A program made the position numbers and the translations under genes. This document shows, in pieces, positions 42,480 to 52,199 of a stretch of 64,000 nucleotides of DNA. This DNA is from JBALVO01 sp036961445 (GTDB lineage Bacteria > Pseudomonadota > Gammaproteobacteria > Pseudomonadales > Halieaceae): assembly GCA_036961445.1 (NCBI GenBank), contig JBALVO010000002.1:1-64000 (forward strand), read 5' to 3'. The notes under the pieces are model-generated. The model did not search any database. It had not been told where the DNA came from and was given only the letters and a program-made list of their open reading frames with translations. Position 1 is the first letter of the stretch. Every line of letters begins with the position of its first letter.

Positions 42480-45300
42480 ATGGACAAAGTAGGCACACTC
42501 ACTATTGACGGCAACCAGGCTGCCGCAACGATAGCCCACCTCACCAACGAAGTCATCGCTATTTATCCAATCACGCCCTCATCCAATATGGGCGAGTTTG
42601 CGGATGAGTGGTCCGCCAACGGGCAGAAAAACCTTTGGGGCACCGTGCCACGGGTGATTGAGATGCAAAGTGAAGGTGGAGCCGCTGGCGCTATTCACGG
42701 CGCCTTGCAGGCTGGTGCCTTGTCTACCACGTTTACTGCTTCCCAGGGATTGTTGCTGATGATCCCCAATATGTACAAAATTGCGGGTGAATTGACCCCT
42801 ACGGTCTTTCATATTGCTGCCCGCTCGCTGGCTTGCCAGGGACTGTCCATCTTTGGCGATCATTCGGATGTGATGGCCACGCGCCAGACCGGATACGGTA
42901 TGCTCTGCTCCAACTGCCCACAGGAAGTGATGGATCTGGCGCTGATAGCCCAGAGTGTGACGCTGGAAAGTCGAGTGCCCTTTCTGCACTTCTTTGATGG
43001 TTTTCGTACCTCTCACGAAGTGGCCAAACTGGTCGAAGTGCCCTCCGATACCGTTCGTGCCATGATCGACGATTCCTGGGTTGAGTCCCATCGCCGGCGC
43101 GCGCTGTCGCCGGCTCACCCGGTATTGCGCGGTAGCTCGCAAAACCCCGATGTTTATTTTCAGGCGCGAGAAACCGTCAACCCCTACTATATTCAATTGC
43201 CCGATATGGTGCAGGCTCATATGGACCGGTTTGCAAAGCTGAGCGGTCGCCAGTATCGCTTGTTTGAATACCAGGGGGCGTTGGATGCTGAACGGGTCAT
43301 TATCATTATGGGCTCGGGTGCCGAGGCGGTGCATGAAACAGTGGACTATCTCAACAGTCGCGGCGCTAAAGTAGGCGTCCTGAAGGTGCGCCTGTATCGA
43401 CCCTTTGCGCCGACGGCAATGTTACAGGCACTGCCGGCGTCGGTACGTAAAATTGCGGTACTTGATCGTACCAAGGAGCCAGGCTCCGACGGCGAGCCCT
43501 TATACAAAGACGTGGTCGTTGCCCTGGCTCAGGACTGCGTGGCCGATGGTGGCCGCTTTGGCCAGATGCCGCGGGTCATCGGGGGGCGCTACGGTTTGTC
43601 CTCCAAGGAATTTACGCCGGGCATGATCCTGGCTGTGTATGATCAATTGGCACTTGAACAACCCAAAAATCACTTCACCATAGGTATTCATGACGACCTG
43701 AGCCATACCAGTTTGCCCTGGGATGAGACCATGCGTACCTCTGCGAATGATGAAACTTTTCAGGCAGTATTTTACGGTCTGGGTAGTGACGGCACGGTTA
43801 GCGCCAATAAAAACAGCATCAAGATCATTGGGCAGAGTACCGATTTACATGCCCAGGGTTACTTCGTGTATGACTCGAAGAAATCCGGTGCAGTGACGAT
43901 CTCCCACTTGCGCTTTGGTCCCAACCAGATTCGTTCCAGTTATCTGATCGGTGACAACGATGCCAATTTTGTAGCCTGCCACCAGCCCGGGTTTCTGGAA
44001 AAATTTGAATTGCTGAATTTCGCCAGACCCGGTGCGGTATTTTTGCTGAATTCGTCCGCTGGGCCCGAGTCGGTGTGGGATACCCTGCCAGCAAATGCCC
44101 AGCAGCAAATAATCGACAAGAAAATCAGCCTTTACACCATCGATGCCTATGACGTTGCGCAGCGTAGTGGCATGGGCAAGCGTATCAACACCATCATGCA
44201 GACCTGCTTTTTTGCTATTTCAGGTATTTTGCCTGCGGAAGAGGCCATTCAGTCGATCAAGAATGCAGTAGAGAAAACCTATGGACGTAAGGGCCGACGT
44301 ATCACCGAGCTGAATTTTAAGGCGATCGATGAAACTCTGGCTTGCCTGCACCAGGTAGCCAATGCCGGGCAAGTCAAAACGCAGGAAAAGAAACCGGCCC
44401 TTACCGACAGTGCATCGCAGTTTGTGCAGGAGGTAACAGCACAAATCATTGCCGGGCGCGGTGACCTGATCAAAGTTAGCCAGATGCCAGACGATGGCAG
44501 TTTTCCGCTGGGGACAGCGGCCTATGAAAAACGCAACCTGGCGCTGGAAATTCCGGTATGGGATACACAGTTGTGTACTCAATGTGGCAAGTGTCCCTTT
44601 GTTTGTCCGCACAGCGCCATTCGTTCCAAGGTATTTCATGAGTCAGAGCTGGCCGCAGCGCCAGACACTTTCAAATCGGTGCCGGTCAAGGCCAAGGGTT
44701 ATCCCGAGGGCTATCACATCAGTTATCAGGTCGCAGCAGAGGACTGTACGGGTTGTACCTTGTGCGTCGATATTTGCCCCATAAGAGATAAGTCAAATGT
44801 TAGTCGCAAGGCGCTAAATATGGCAGCGCAGCCGCCGCTACTGGAACAGGAACGCGACAACTGGGACTTCTTTGTCGGATTGCCCGAGTTCGATCGCAGT
44901 CAGATTAAACGCAATACCATTGCTGCCTCCATGTTGGCCCAGCCACTGTTTGAATTTTCCGGTGCCTGTGTTGGTTGCGGCGAGACGCCTTATGTAAAAC
45001 TCGTTTCCCAACTATTTGGTGACAGGATGCTGGTTGCCAACGCCACCGGCTGCTCGTCCATTTATGGCGGCAATCTCCCCACNNNNNNNNNNNNNNNNNN
45101 NNNNNNNNNNNNNNNNNNNNNNNNNNNNNNNNNNNNNNNNNNNNNNNNNNNNNNNNNNNNNNNNNNNNNNNNNNNNNNNNNNCTACTACAAACAGTTGGC
45201 GCAACTTGATTGGAGCGACGAGGAAGAAGTGGCGCAAGCAAAGGCTACAGCGCAATTGAATGCTGGCGAACCGGCAATAAAACCCCCAGGGGAGGCGTAA
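42480..45300 (+). CDS. nifJ: Pyruvate:ferredoxin (flavodoxin) oxidoreductase, ~285 residues missing in a gap
   Basis: Converts pyruvate, CoA and oxidised ferredoxin/flavodoxin to acetyl-CoA and CO2. Visible domains: N-terminal ThDP-binding Pyr domain (IYPITPSSNMGEFADEW), domain II-III with KVRLYRPF, then the 2x[4Fe-4S] ferredoxin domain CTQCGKCPFVCPHSAIR and CTGCTLCVDICPIRDK (~700-770), and the start of the PP domain (CVGCGETPYVKLVSQLFG, ATGCSSIYGGNLP). The run 45083-45182 (100 N) then breaks it: left part 867 residues, right part the last 38. A full-size enzyme is ~1,190 aa, so ~0.85 kb is lost and N length is nominal. AGGG precedes the ATG by 8 nt. FNR-type control and the following dehydrogenase-like gene (3-bp spacing) suggest an anaerobic operon. 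Confidence 0.93.
45083..45182. other. True scaffold gap inside nifJ (100 N, unknown size)
   Basis: Unlike the other two N runs, the flanks share no repeated sequence, and the reading frame on the right is shifted relative to the left. The 38 C-terminal codons to the right and 867 to the left leave about 285 family residues unaccounted for. Confidence 0.9.
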
Positions 45301-45302
45301 TC

Positions 45303-46316
45303 ATGGCAGATTTATCCACACAGTATCTGGGGCTGGCGTTAAAAAATCCGCTGGTGCCCTCGGCATCGCCGTTGAGCAAGCATCTGGATACAGCGCGACA
45401 GCTGGAAGATGCGGGTGCCGGTGCGCTGGTTCTGCATTCCATGTTCGAGGAAAAAATCGAAGAAGAAGATGCTAATCTTGCTCGCTTTTTTCACCAGCAA
45501 TCCCTGGGCCATGGCGAGGCAGACAGTTTTCGCCCGATCCCGGAGAATTACCAGAGCTATGAAGAGACGTATTTGCTGCATCTTGAGTCACTCAAGAGCA
45601 GCCTGGAGATTCCAGTGATTGCCAGTCTTAACGGCACCACACCCGGGGGTTGGGTCAACTATGCCACCGCATTGCAAGATGCCGGCGCCGATGCACTGGA
45701 GTTGAATGTCTATTACATACCGGCGTCTTTGCATGAGGATGGACGTCAAGTGGAAGACCGTTATGTAGAGATTCTGCAATCCCTGCGCGACAAAATAACG
45801 ATTCCAATTGCCATGAAACTGTCCTCTCAGTTTAGTTCTGTGGTGAATGTGGCTCAGCGCTTTGAGCAGGCCGGTGCCAATGGTCTGGTATTGTTCAACC
45901 GCTTTTACCAGCCGGATATAGACCTGGAAACGCTGGAGGTAGTGCCCAGGCTGGAGCTTTCTACGTCCGAAGAATCGTTGATGCGTATCCGTTGGATAGC
46001 CATTCTTTATGGCCGTATCAACTGCTCCCTGGCGATTACGGGGGGCGTACACGATGTCAAAGACGTGGTGAAATCATTGCTCGCTGGCGCTGATGTTACG
46101 CATTTATGCAGTGCCCTGTTGCGGCATGGGCCAGGTCACCTGGCGATAATATTGCGTGCTCTGGAACAGTGGCTGGACGAGCGCGAATACGAATCGGTAA
46201 CACAGCTCAAAGGCAGTATCAGCCAGCGCAATGCGACAGACTCATCCGCATTTTTGCGCTCGAATTACGTTCGAGTCCTGGATAGTTATCAATCGCCGCC
46301 CGGAGTGCAATGGTAA
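45303..46316 (+). CDS. Dihydroorotate-dehydrogenase-like FMN enzyme following nifJ
   Basis: 337-residue FMN TIM-barrel protein resembling class 1 dihydroorotate dehydrogenases but not a normal PyrD. Recognised stretches are LKNPLVPSASPLSK at the start, IPVIASLNGTTPGGWVNYA, DALELNVYYIPAS, MKLSSQFSSVVNVA, and SLAITGGVHDVKDVVKSLLAGADVTHLCSALL for the phosphate site. It lacks the usual catalytic cysteine loop and NxSxPN substrate motif, so orotate is unlikely to be the substrate. Such proteins are often encoded directly after nifJ; here 2 bp separate the genes, with GGGGAGG in the nifJ end as ribosome-binding site. It may pass or take electrons with NifJ; that is inference. Confidence 0.82.
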   Translation: MADLSTQYLGLALKNPLVPSASPLSKHLDTARQLEDAGAGALVLHSMFEEKIEEEDANLARFFHQQSLGHGEADSFRPIPENYQSYEETYLLHLESLKSSLEIPVIASLNGTTPGGWVNYATALQDAGADALELNVYYIPASLHEDGRQVEDRYVEILQSLRDKITIPIAMKLSSQFSSVVNVAQRFEQAGANGLVLFNRFYQPDIDLETLEVVPRLELSTSEESLMRIRWIAILYGRINCSLAITGGVHDVKDVVKSLLAGADVTHLCSALLRHGPGHLAIILRALEQWLDEREYESVTQLKGSISQRNATDSSAFLRSNYVRVLDSYQSPPGVQW

Positions 46317-46329
46317 AGTTGGCGTCAGC

Positions 46330-46355
46330 TGCCAGTGATCATCAGGTCACTGGCA
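46330..46355. terminator. Hairpin between convergent nifJ operon and NnrU gene
   Basis: TGCCAGTGA (46330-46338) pairs perfectly with TCACTGGCA (46347-46355), loop 8 nt. It overlaps the 3' end of the NnrU gene. No T tract on either strand, so its terminator role is plausible but weak. Confidence 0.4.
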
Positions 46356-46902
46356 TCCCGCTGATCCATGGGTGTATAGAAATGATCAACCCGACCATAA
46401 CGGCGGTGATTATCACGGTAAGCAGTTCTGCTGCCCAGGAAGGGGGCTCACCTTTGATCCATGCGCCCTCACGTTTGTTGATGGCTATCATCTCCAGCAG
46501 CGCCCAGATAGCCAAGGTGCCAAACAGCACCAGCGCACGGCTGTCACCGTTCAGCAACAGGTGTGCGATACCCCACAGCGCCACCCCGGTGAGCTGTGGA
46601 TGGCGAATGATCAGGCGCAGGCGAGAGTTGCGAGAACTGACTACCATTAGCAAAAATGCAATGACTAACAACAGCAGGGCAGGGTGGTGCAGCGCGGGGA
46701 CGGGCAGGTACACGAAAGTCGGCTCGGCACTACGCCAGCCCAAAATCATCAAGGCGAAGGACAACAGCAGCAGTAAAGAGAAGGTGCCTTTGTAGCCGCC
46801 TTCCCCCAGGCGTTTATGCCAGCTGGCCTTGAAAGCCGGTGCCAGAGAAGGCACGAAATGGACGCCTGCAAACAGTAAAACGCCCAGTAGCAGTAACACC
46901 AT
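46342..46902 (-). CDS. NnrU-family membrane protein
   Basis: 186-residue inner-membrane protein with five helices. The NnrU/DUF signature is in the middle: LRLIIRHPQLTGVALWGIAHLLLNGD (in pieces; residues ~95-120). NnrU was first linked to nitrite/NO respiration, and paralogues are related to isoprenoid-methyltransferase-like membrane proteins; this copy has no denitrification genes next to it. AGGA stands 9 nt before the ATG at 46902. Function unproven. Confidence 0.87.
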   Translation of the reverse strand: MVLLLLGVLLFAGVHFVPSLAPAFKASWHKRLGEGGYKGTFSLLLLLSFALMILGWRSAEPTFVYLPVPALHHPALLLLVIAFLLMVVSSRNSRLRLIIRHPQLTGVALWGIAHLLLNGDSRALVLFGTLAIWALLEMIAINKREGAWIKGEPPSWAAELLTVIITAVMVGLIISIHPWISGMPVT

Positions 46903-47051
46903 CAGAATTTTTCCTTACTTTATGCCCGGTTGGCTTCAGGATAGCAGTCTGGTAGTGGAACACCACCGATTAATCGGACCGCACGTAGACTAACCCGCTA
47001 TGGTCAGCGGATTTCATAGCCTAGCGGGAGCCTCTCCGTTAATATTGTGCA

Positions 47052-49622
47052 ATGTACCCAGATGATATCCATGATCTACCCATAAACGAGGTTCTCGACC
47101 AGCTCAAATTGTGTATGAGCGAGGGGCATGAGGCTGTGCTGCAAGCGCCGCCCGGAGCGGGTAAAACAACCGTAGTGCCATTGGCGTTGCTGGACCAGAA
47201 TTGGTTGGGTGGCCGCAAAATCCTGGTACTGGAGCCGCGGCGTATGGCCACGCGAGCCGCCGCAGCGCGTATGGCGCAACTATTGGGTGAGGCGTTGGGA
47301 CAAACCGTGGGCTATCGCATTCGTCTGGATACCTGTGTTGGAGACAATACGCGCATAGAGGTGATCACTGAGGGTATTTTAACCCGTATGCTACAGCAGG
47401 ACCCTGGCCTGGAAGATGTGGGCCTGGTCATTTTCGACGAGTTCCATGAACGCAATCTGGATTCAGACCTGTGTCTGGCGTTGGCGCTGCAAGGTCGAGA
47501 GCTATTTCGCGAAGGCCCTCCCCTGAAGTTACTGGTAATGTCAGCTACCCTGGACGGTGCGGCGGTGGCCGGCCTGCTTGGAGGCGCGCCAGTCATCACC
47601 TCACACGGGCGGCAGTTTCCGGTTCACGTGAGCTATGCCGAGCCCTATCAATTGCGTGACTCGATCATTCCTCCTACTGTTAAGTTGGTGTTGCGCGCCC
47701 TGCAGGAACAATCGGGTAGTGTTCTGGTATTCCTGCCTGGACAGCGTGAAATCAATGGCGTGGCCAGGGCTCTGGGGACTGCTTTGCAGCAAGCAGGTGT
47801 AGAACATGTGCAGTTGGCCCCTCTGTATGGTGGTTTGTCGCTGGAGCACCAGCAGCGGGCGATACAAGCGGCAACTGGCGACCGTCGTAAAGTCGTGCTG
47901 GCAACCAATATTGCCGAGACCAGCCTGACTATTGAGGGGATTGCGGCAGTGGTTGATTCCGGGCTGGTGCGTGAGGCCTTGTTCGATCCTGCTACCGGTA
48001 TGACGCGCCTGGCTACCCGGCGTATTTCCCGCTCGTCTGCAGAACAGCGTCAGGGCCGTGCTGGTCGCCTTGGGCCTGGCCATTGTTATCGAGCCTGGAG
48101 TGAAGAACAGCACAAGCGCCTGGTAGCGCACCCCACCCCGGAGATTTTGCAGGCTGACCTGGCGCCGATGGCGCTGCAGTTGCTGTCCTGGGGCGTGGAG
48201 AATTATGGCGAACTGGCCTGGCTGGATCCGCCACCATCGGCACCTTATGGGCAGGCGGTTGCAATTCTGGAAGTCTGCGGTGCGGTATTCCAAAACGGCA
48301 CGGGTGGATACCAGCTCACGCCACATGGTGTGCGTCTGGCACAGATGCCGCTGCACCCGCGTCTGGCTCATATGCTATTGGTCGGTTGTGATATACATGC
48401 CACAGAGACTGCCTGTTTGTTGGCGGCATTACTGTCCGAGCGCAACCCCATGGCGGAGCAGGGAGTGGATATCTCGACCACTCTGGCGGTACTGATGGGT
48501 GAGAGTCGCTGCTCTGTGGAGCTGCAAGGCTGGTTCAAACGCACCTGGCAGCAGGCGAGACGCTTTGCGCGTATGGCGACTGACATTCATAAACCACGCA
48601 AATTTGCCATAGGGGTAGCGCAGGACGATGTATTGGGTGTCTTACTGGCCAGTGCCTATGCAGATCGCATCGCAATTTTGCGAGGCGGCGGTGACGGTAC
48701 GCAATATCAGTTAAGCAATGGCCGCAGTGCGGTACTACCACCGCAGGACGAGTTGGTCGGTCAACCGTGGTTGGCGGTGGCGGAGTTGGGCGGACATGTG
48801 GGAGAGTCGGCGGATCGAATCTATTCGGCCTGTGTACTTAATCCGGTAAATTTTCGGGAAATGCTCTCTACCCTGGTGCGCGAAGAGGATCTGGTGGAAT
48901 GGGACTACCGCAACGATCAGTTCGTTGCACAGCGGCGCAGCCTGGTAGGTAACATCCTGTTGTCAGCAGAGCCGTTGACGCAGGTTTCAGAGGCTGCCAG
49001 GGGCGCTGCCCTGCTGGGGGTGGTGGCCAAAAAAGGCCTGGACATCCTACCCTGGAGCCAAAAATTACAGCAATGGCGTTCCCGGGTCATGTTGTTGCGA
49101 CGCGTTGAATCTGACCAGGAGGTGAATCGTTGGCCAGATCTGTCCGATCAGGTACTCCTGGAAACACTGGAAGAGTGGCTGCTGCCATACCTGAGTCAGG
49201 TTAAACGCTTACAGGACTTCCAAAACCTCGATTTAAAGGTCATCTTGCAGGCGCATCTGGCCTGGCCGCTACCACTGGAGCTGGAGCGCCTGGCACCAGA
49301 GCGCATGGCGGTGCCTTCTGGTTCAAGCATCGCCATAGATTACAGCCAGGATCCACCCGTGTTGGCAGTGAAGCTGCAAGAGATGTTCGGCTGTGAAGCA
49401 ACGCCAACGATTGCCGGCGGGCGGGTGGCATTGCAGATTCATTTGCTGTCACCGGCACAGCGCCCGTTGCAAGTCACCCAGGATCTGGCCGGATTCTGGC
49501 GCAGTAGTTACCAGCAAGTGAAACGAGAGATGAAGGGTCGTTACCCGAAGCATCCCTGGCCGGACGACCCCCTGCAAGCGGTCGCCACTCGTGGCACCAA
49601 GGCCCGCTCGAACCCTAGTTAA
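47052..49622 (+). CDS. hrpB: ATP-dependent helicase HrpB
   Basis: 856-residue DEAH-box helicase, slightly longer than E. coli HrpB. Motif I is LQAPPGAGKTTVVPLAL (about residue 31-47), Ia PRRMATRAAA, II FDEFHERNLDSDL, III MSATLDG, IV LVFLPGQREIN, V LATNIAETSLTIEGI, VI EQRQGRAGRLGPGHCYR. The C-terminal HrpB-specific domain includes SSYQQVKREMKGRYPKHPWPDDPL (in pieces). The cellular role of HrpB (mRNA or ribosome-linked) is not established. The start ATG at 47052 has no strong ribosome-binding site (TGTGCA upstream). Its last 8 bp overlap the convergent DUF3501 gene. Confidence 0.95.
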   Translation: MYPDDIHDLPINEVLDQLKLCMSEGHEAVLQAPPGAGKTTVVPLALLDQNWLGGRKILVLEPRRMATRAAAARMAQLLGEALGQTVGYRIRLDTCVGDNTRIEVITEGILTRMLQQDPGLEDVGLVIFDEFHERNLDSDLCLALALQGRELFREGPPLKLLVMSATLDGAAVAGLLGGAPVITSHGRQFPVHVSYAEPYQLRDSIIPPTVKLVLRALQEQSGSVLVFLPGQREINGVARALGTALQQAGVEHVQLAPLYGGLSLEHQQRAIQAATGDRRKVVLATNIAETSLTIEGIAAVVDSGLVREALFDPATGMTRLATRRISRSSAEQRQGRAGRLGPGHCYRAWSEEQHKRLVAHPTPEILQADLAPMALQLLSWGVENYGELAWLDPPPSAPYGQAVAILEVCGAVFQNGTGGYQLTPHGVRLAQMPLHPRLAHMLLVGCDIHATETACLLAALLSERNPMAEQGVDISTTLAVLMGESRCSVELQGWFKRTWQQARRFARMATDIHKPRKFAIGVAQDDVLGVLLASAYADRIAILRGGGDGTQYQLSNGRSAVLPPQDELVGQPWLAVAELGGHVGESADRIYSACVLNPVNFREMLSTLVREEDLVEWDYRNDQFVAQRRSLVGNILLSAEPLTQVSEAARGAALLGVVAKKGLDILPWSQKLQQWRSRVMLLRRVESDQEVNRWPDLSDQVLLETLEEWLLPYLSQVKRLQDFQNLDLKVILQAHLAWPLPLELERLAPERMAVPSGSSIAIDYSQDPPVLAVKLQEMFGCEATPTIAGGRVALQIHLLSPAQRPLQVTQDLAGFWRSSYQQVKREMKGRYPKHPWPDDPLQAVATRGTKARSNPS

Positions 49623-50214
49623 TCGCTATAAGCTCCAGGTCATTGGCCAGGGAAGCGCACACCGAGTCCTCCAGTTGGACTGCATCGATAGCGTATGCGG
49701 GATGGTTAATGCCAGCGCTGATGTTTGCACCATGGTGCACCGCGGCGATCATACTGGGGCTCAGTTCAAAGCGTAGAAAATGTACTGAAGACGTTTTGTG
49801 TGCATTGTCGCGTTCAAGATCCTCATCCGCTATGGGGTGAACGCGGTCACAATTTTCCACCTGTACCCAGACCTTGTTTTCAATCCCAATCATATTGGCC
49901 AGTTGCGTGGCCCGTTCCTCGGGCTGATCGTATTCGATCATAAAAGTCGCTTTCCAGTTATGGCCGTCGGGTATGAGTGGGTTATAGGCTTCCAGTTCTT
50001 CATTGATGCCGGCCGCTTCAAACACTTTCTCGATACGCAGCATTTCCTGAATCTGGTAGCGAATGGTCAGTTTGTCCTCAAAGTAAAGTCGGGCATTGTT
50101 CCCCAGGGCTACCTGGCGGTTTTTTTTGTGTGCCATGATCTCAGAGCGAAAGACGGGTCGCATCTCTGCGTATTCTTCCAGTGACCAGAGGTCAGTGCGT
50201 GATAGGTGGGTCAT
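49615..50214 (-). CDS. DUF3501 protein
   Basis: 199-residue cytoplasmic protein of family DUF3501. Start at 50214 (MTHLSRTDLWSLEEYAEMR) with AGGAG 6 nt upstream. The family stretch FEDKLTIRYQIQEMLRIEKVF (in pieces; ~40-62) and AYNPLIPDGHNWKATFMIEY are clear; no cysteine cluster or metal site is visible. It always travels with a rubrerythrin and a CCG iron-sulfur protein gene, here upstream in the same direction, 18 bp after the Fe-S gene stop, so it is probably a part or partner of that system. Unknown reaction. Confidence 0.86.
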   Translation of the reverse strand: MTHLSRTDLWSLEEYAEMRPVFRSEIMAHKKNRQVALGNNARLYFEDKLTIRYQIQEMLRIEKVFEAAGINEELEAYNPLIPDGHNWKATFMIEYDQPEERATQLANMIGIENKVWVQVENCDRVHPIADEDLERDNAHKTSSVHFLRFELSPSMIAAVHHGANISAGINHPAYAIDAVQLEDSVCASLANDLELIAIN

Positions 50215-50232
50215 TGTTGTCTCCTGCATCTA

Positions 50233-51555
50233 TTAAAGGCCGTACGCCATGCGCAGCAGTGTCATGGGGCTTTCGGCCTGGTCAACTTTCTCTGACAAGT
50301 TGGCGATGTGCGTGGCAGCCATAGGGCAGTCGCTCATAAAGTGATCTGGCTCCTGTTGGTCTATTTTGCGCACGGTTGGTCGGGCGATTTTTACCGATTT
50401 GTCATGGGTTTCCCGTTTTACCGCGTAGGTGCCATCGTGGCCGGAGCAACGTTCCAGTGCGGTAACAGCAGTCTCGGGTATCAGGTTCAGTACATCCCTG
50501 GTCTTCAGGCCGATGTTCTGTACACGCTGGTGACAGGCTACCTGATAGGCAATATCACCCATGGCATTGGGGAAATCGGTTTTCAGGGCACCTGCTTTAT
50601 GTCGTATCCACAAATATTCAAAAGGGTCGAAGAAAGCGGCTTGTACCTTCCGTACGTCTGCGTCATCCGGGTATAGCAGGGGGAGTTCCTGTTTGTACAT
50701 CAAAACGCAGGAGGGTATAGGCGCAGTCAGGTCGTAACCCTCGTCAACCAGCTTGGCCAATACCGGAATGTTGGCTTCTTTTAACTTGTTGACTGTTGCA
50801 AGGTCGCCCAGTTCCAGTTTGGGCATGCCACAGCATTTCTCCTTGGGTACGATGTCTATATGAATATCATTGTGCTGAAACACTTTTACGAAGTCAGCGC
50901 CAATGTGTGGGCTGTTATAGTTGCCGTAGCAGGTGGCGTACAGTGCCAGTTTACCACTGGTATTGCCTACTGGCGTGGGCGTGATGTCCTTGATCAGTGG
51001 TTGCACCTGCTTGCGCAGCGTCTTGCTGTGGAATGCAGGAACGGGTGCCTCCTTGTGTATCCCGGTTGTCGCCTCCAGCACTTTTCGAAATCCGGCGTTG
51101 TTGTTCAGCGCATTCACGGTGATGTCTATCAGGGGGATAGATGTCATCGCGAACACAGTATCGGTACTGGTCAGTACCCGGTCTCGCAATCTGGCGCCTT
51201 GCTCCTTAAATTTGATTGCTTTGGCCCGCAGCATCAAGTGAGGAAAATCCACATTCCACTCGTGTGGTGGTACATAGGGGCACTTGGTCATATAGCACAG
51301 GTCACATAGATAGCACTGATCGACCACTTTTATGTAGTCAGCCTTATCAATACCGTCGACTTCCAGTGTTGGAGATTCATCCACCAGATCGAACAGCGTG
51401 GGAAACGAGTCGCACAAACTGACACAGCGGCGGCAACCGTGACATATGTCGTAGACCCGCTCCAGTTCTTGCTCGAGATCAGTTTTGTCCCAATATTTCT
51501 CAGACTTCCACTCGATTGGGTGGCGTGTAGGCGCCTCCAGGCTTCCTTCTCTCAA
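50233..51555 (-). CDS. Heterodisulfide-reductase-like iron-sulfur protein (CCG domain)
   Basis: 440-residue cytoplasmic redox protein. N-terminal 2x[4Fe-4S]-type sites: CHGCRRCVSLCDSFP (about residues 38-52) and CYLCDLCYMTKCPYVPP (~81-97). The second half has two cysteine-rich CCG-like domains: ATCYGNYN ... KEKCCGMPKLELGD and a later VACHQRVQ ... LERCSGHDGTYAV, where the second has Cys-Ser-Gly instead of Cys-Cys-Gly. The HdrD/GlpC-like pattern suggests electron transfer by thiol chemistry. The start is a TTG at 51555 with GAGGGG 7 nt upstream. It lies between the rubrerythrin and DUF3501 genes as one operon. Confidence 0.88.
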   Translation of the reverse strand: MREGSLEAPTRHPIEWKSEKYWDKTDLEQELERVYDICHGCRRCVSLCDSFPTLFDLVDESPTLEVDGIDKADYIKVVDQCYLCDLCYMTKCPYVPPHEWNVDFPHLMLRAKAIKFKEQGARLRDRVLTSTDTVFAMTSIPLIDITVNALNNNAGFRKVLEATTGIHKEAPVPAFHSKTLRKQVQPLIKDITPTPVGNTSGKLALYATCYGNYNSPHIGADFVKVFQHNDIHIDIVPKEKCCGMPKLELGDLATVNKLKEANIPVLAKLVDEGYDLTAPIPSCVLMYKQELPLLYPDDADVRKVQAAFFDPFEYLWIRHKAGALKTDFPNAMGDIAYQVACHQRVQNIGLKTRDVLNLIPETAVTALERCSGHDGTYAVKRETHDKSVKIARPTVRKIDQQEPDHFMSDCPMAATHIANLSEKVDQAESPMTLLRMAYGL

Positions 51556-51632
51556 AGTACGACCCCTCGCTAGTTTACAAGGATGGGAAAGTGGGCGGGT
51601 TTACCGTTGCCGGTTAACCCGTCGCATTGGTA

Positions 51633-52052
<420 letters not shown>

Positions 52053-52102
52053 GTTGCGTCTCCTTCAGTTCTGATTATCATCACCACGATAACGTGGAGT
52101 GT

Positions 52103-52123
52103 TAAAAATAGCCCAGACTGGGC
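52103..52123 (-). terminator. Probable terminator of the RND efflux operon
   Basis: On the minus strand, GCCCAGTCTGGGC (13-bp perfect palindrome, 52123-52111) is followed by TATTTTT. It lies between the end of the RND permease gene and the rubrerythrin gene, so it would stop RND transcripts running into the rubrerythrin operon. The stem is short (five pairs, three-base loop). Confidence 0.45.
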
Positions 52124-52199
52124 AATCTGCCTAATCAATTAAGACTAAGGAGTGAATTGTTTTTGTTTATTACCAGTTGAGCACCGAAGGACGCAGGCA

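Noticed and set aside
42579..43334. 251-codon minus-strand open frame inside nifJ
   Set aside because: Shadow of the nifJ reading frame; nifJ has the Pyr-domain motifs on the plus strand.
47601..48371. 256-codon minus-strand open frame inside hrpB
   Set aside because: Shadow; hrpB helicase motifs II to VI lie across the same bases on the plus strand.
52110..52140. FNR box before the rubrerythrin gene
   Set aside because: On the minus strand TTGAT is followed after four bases by CAGAT, matching ATCAA poorly, so it was not called.
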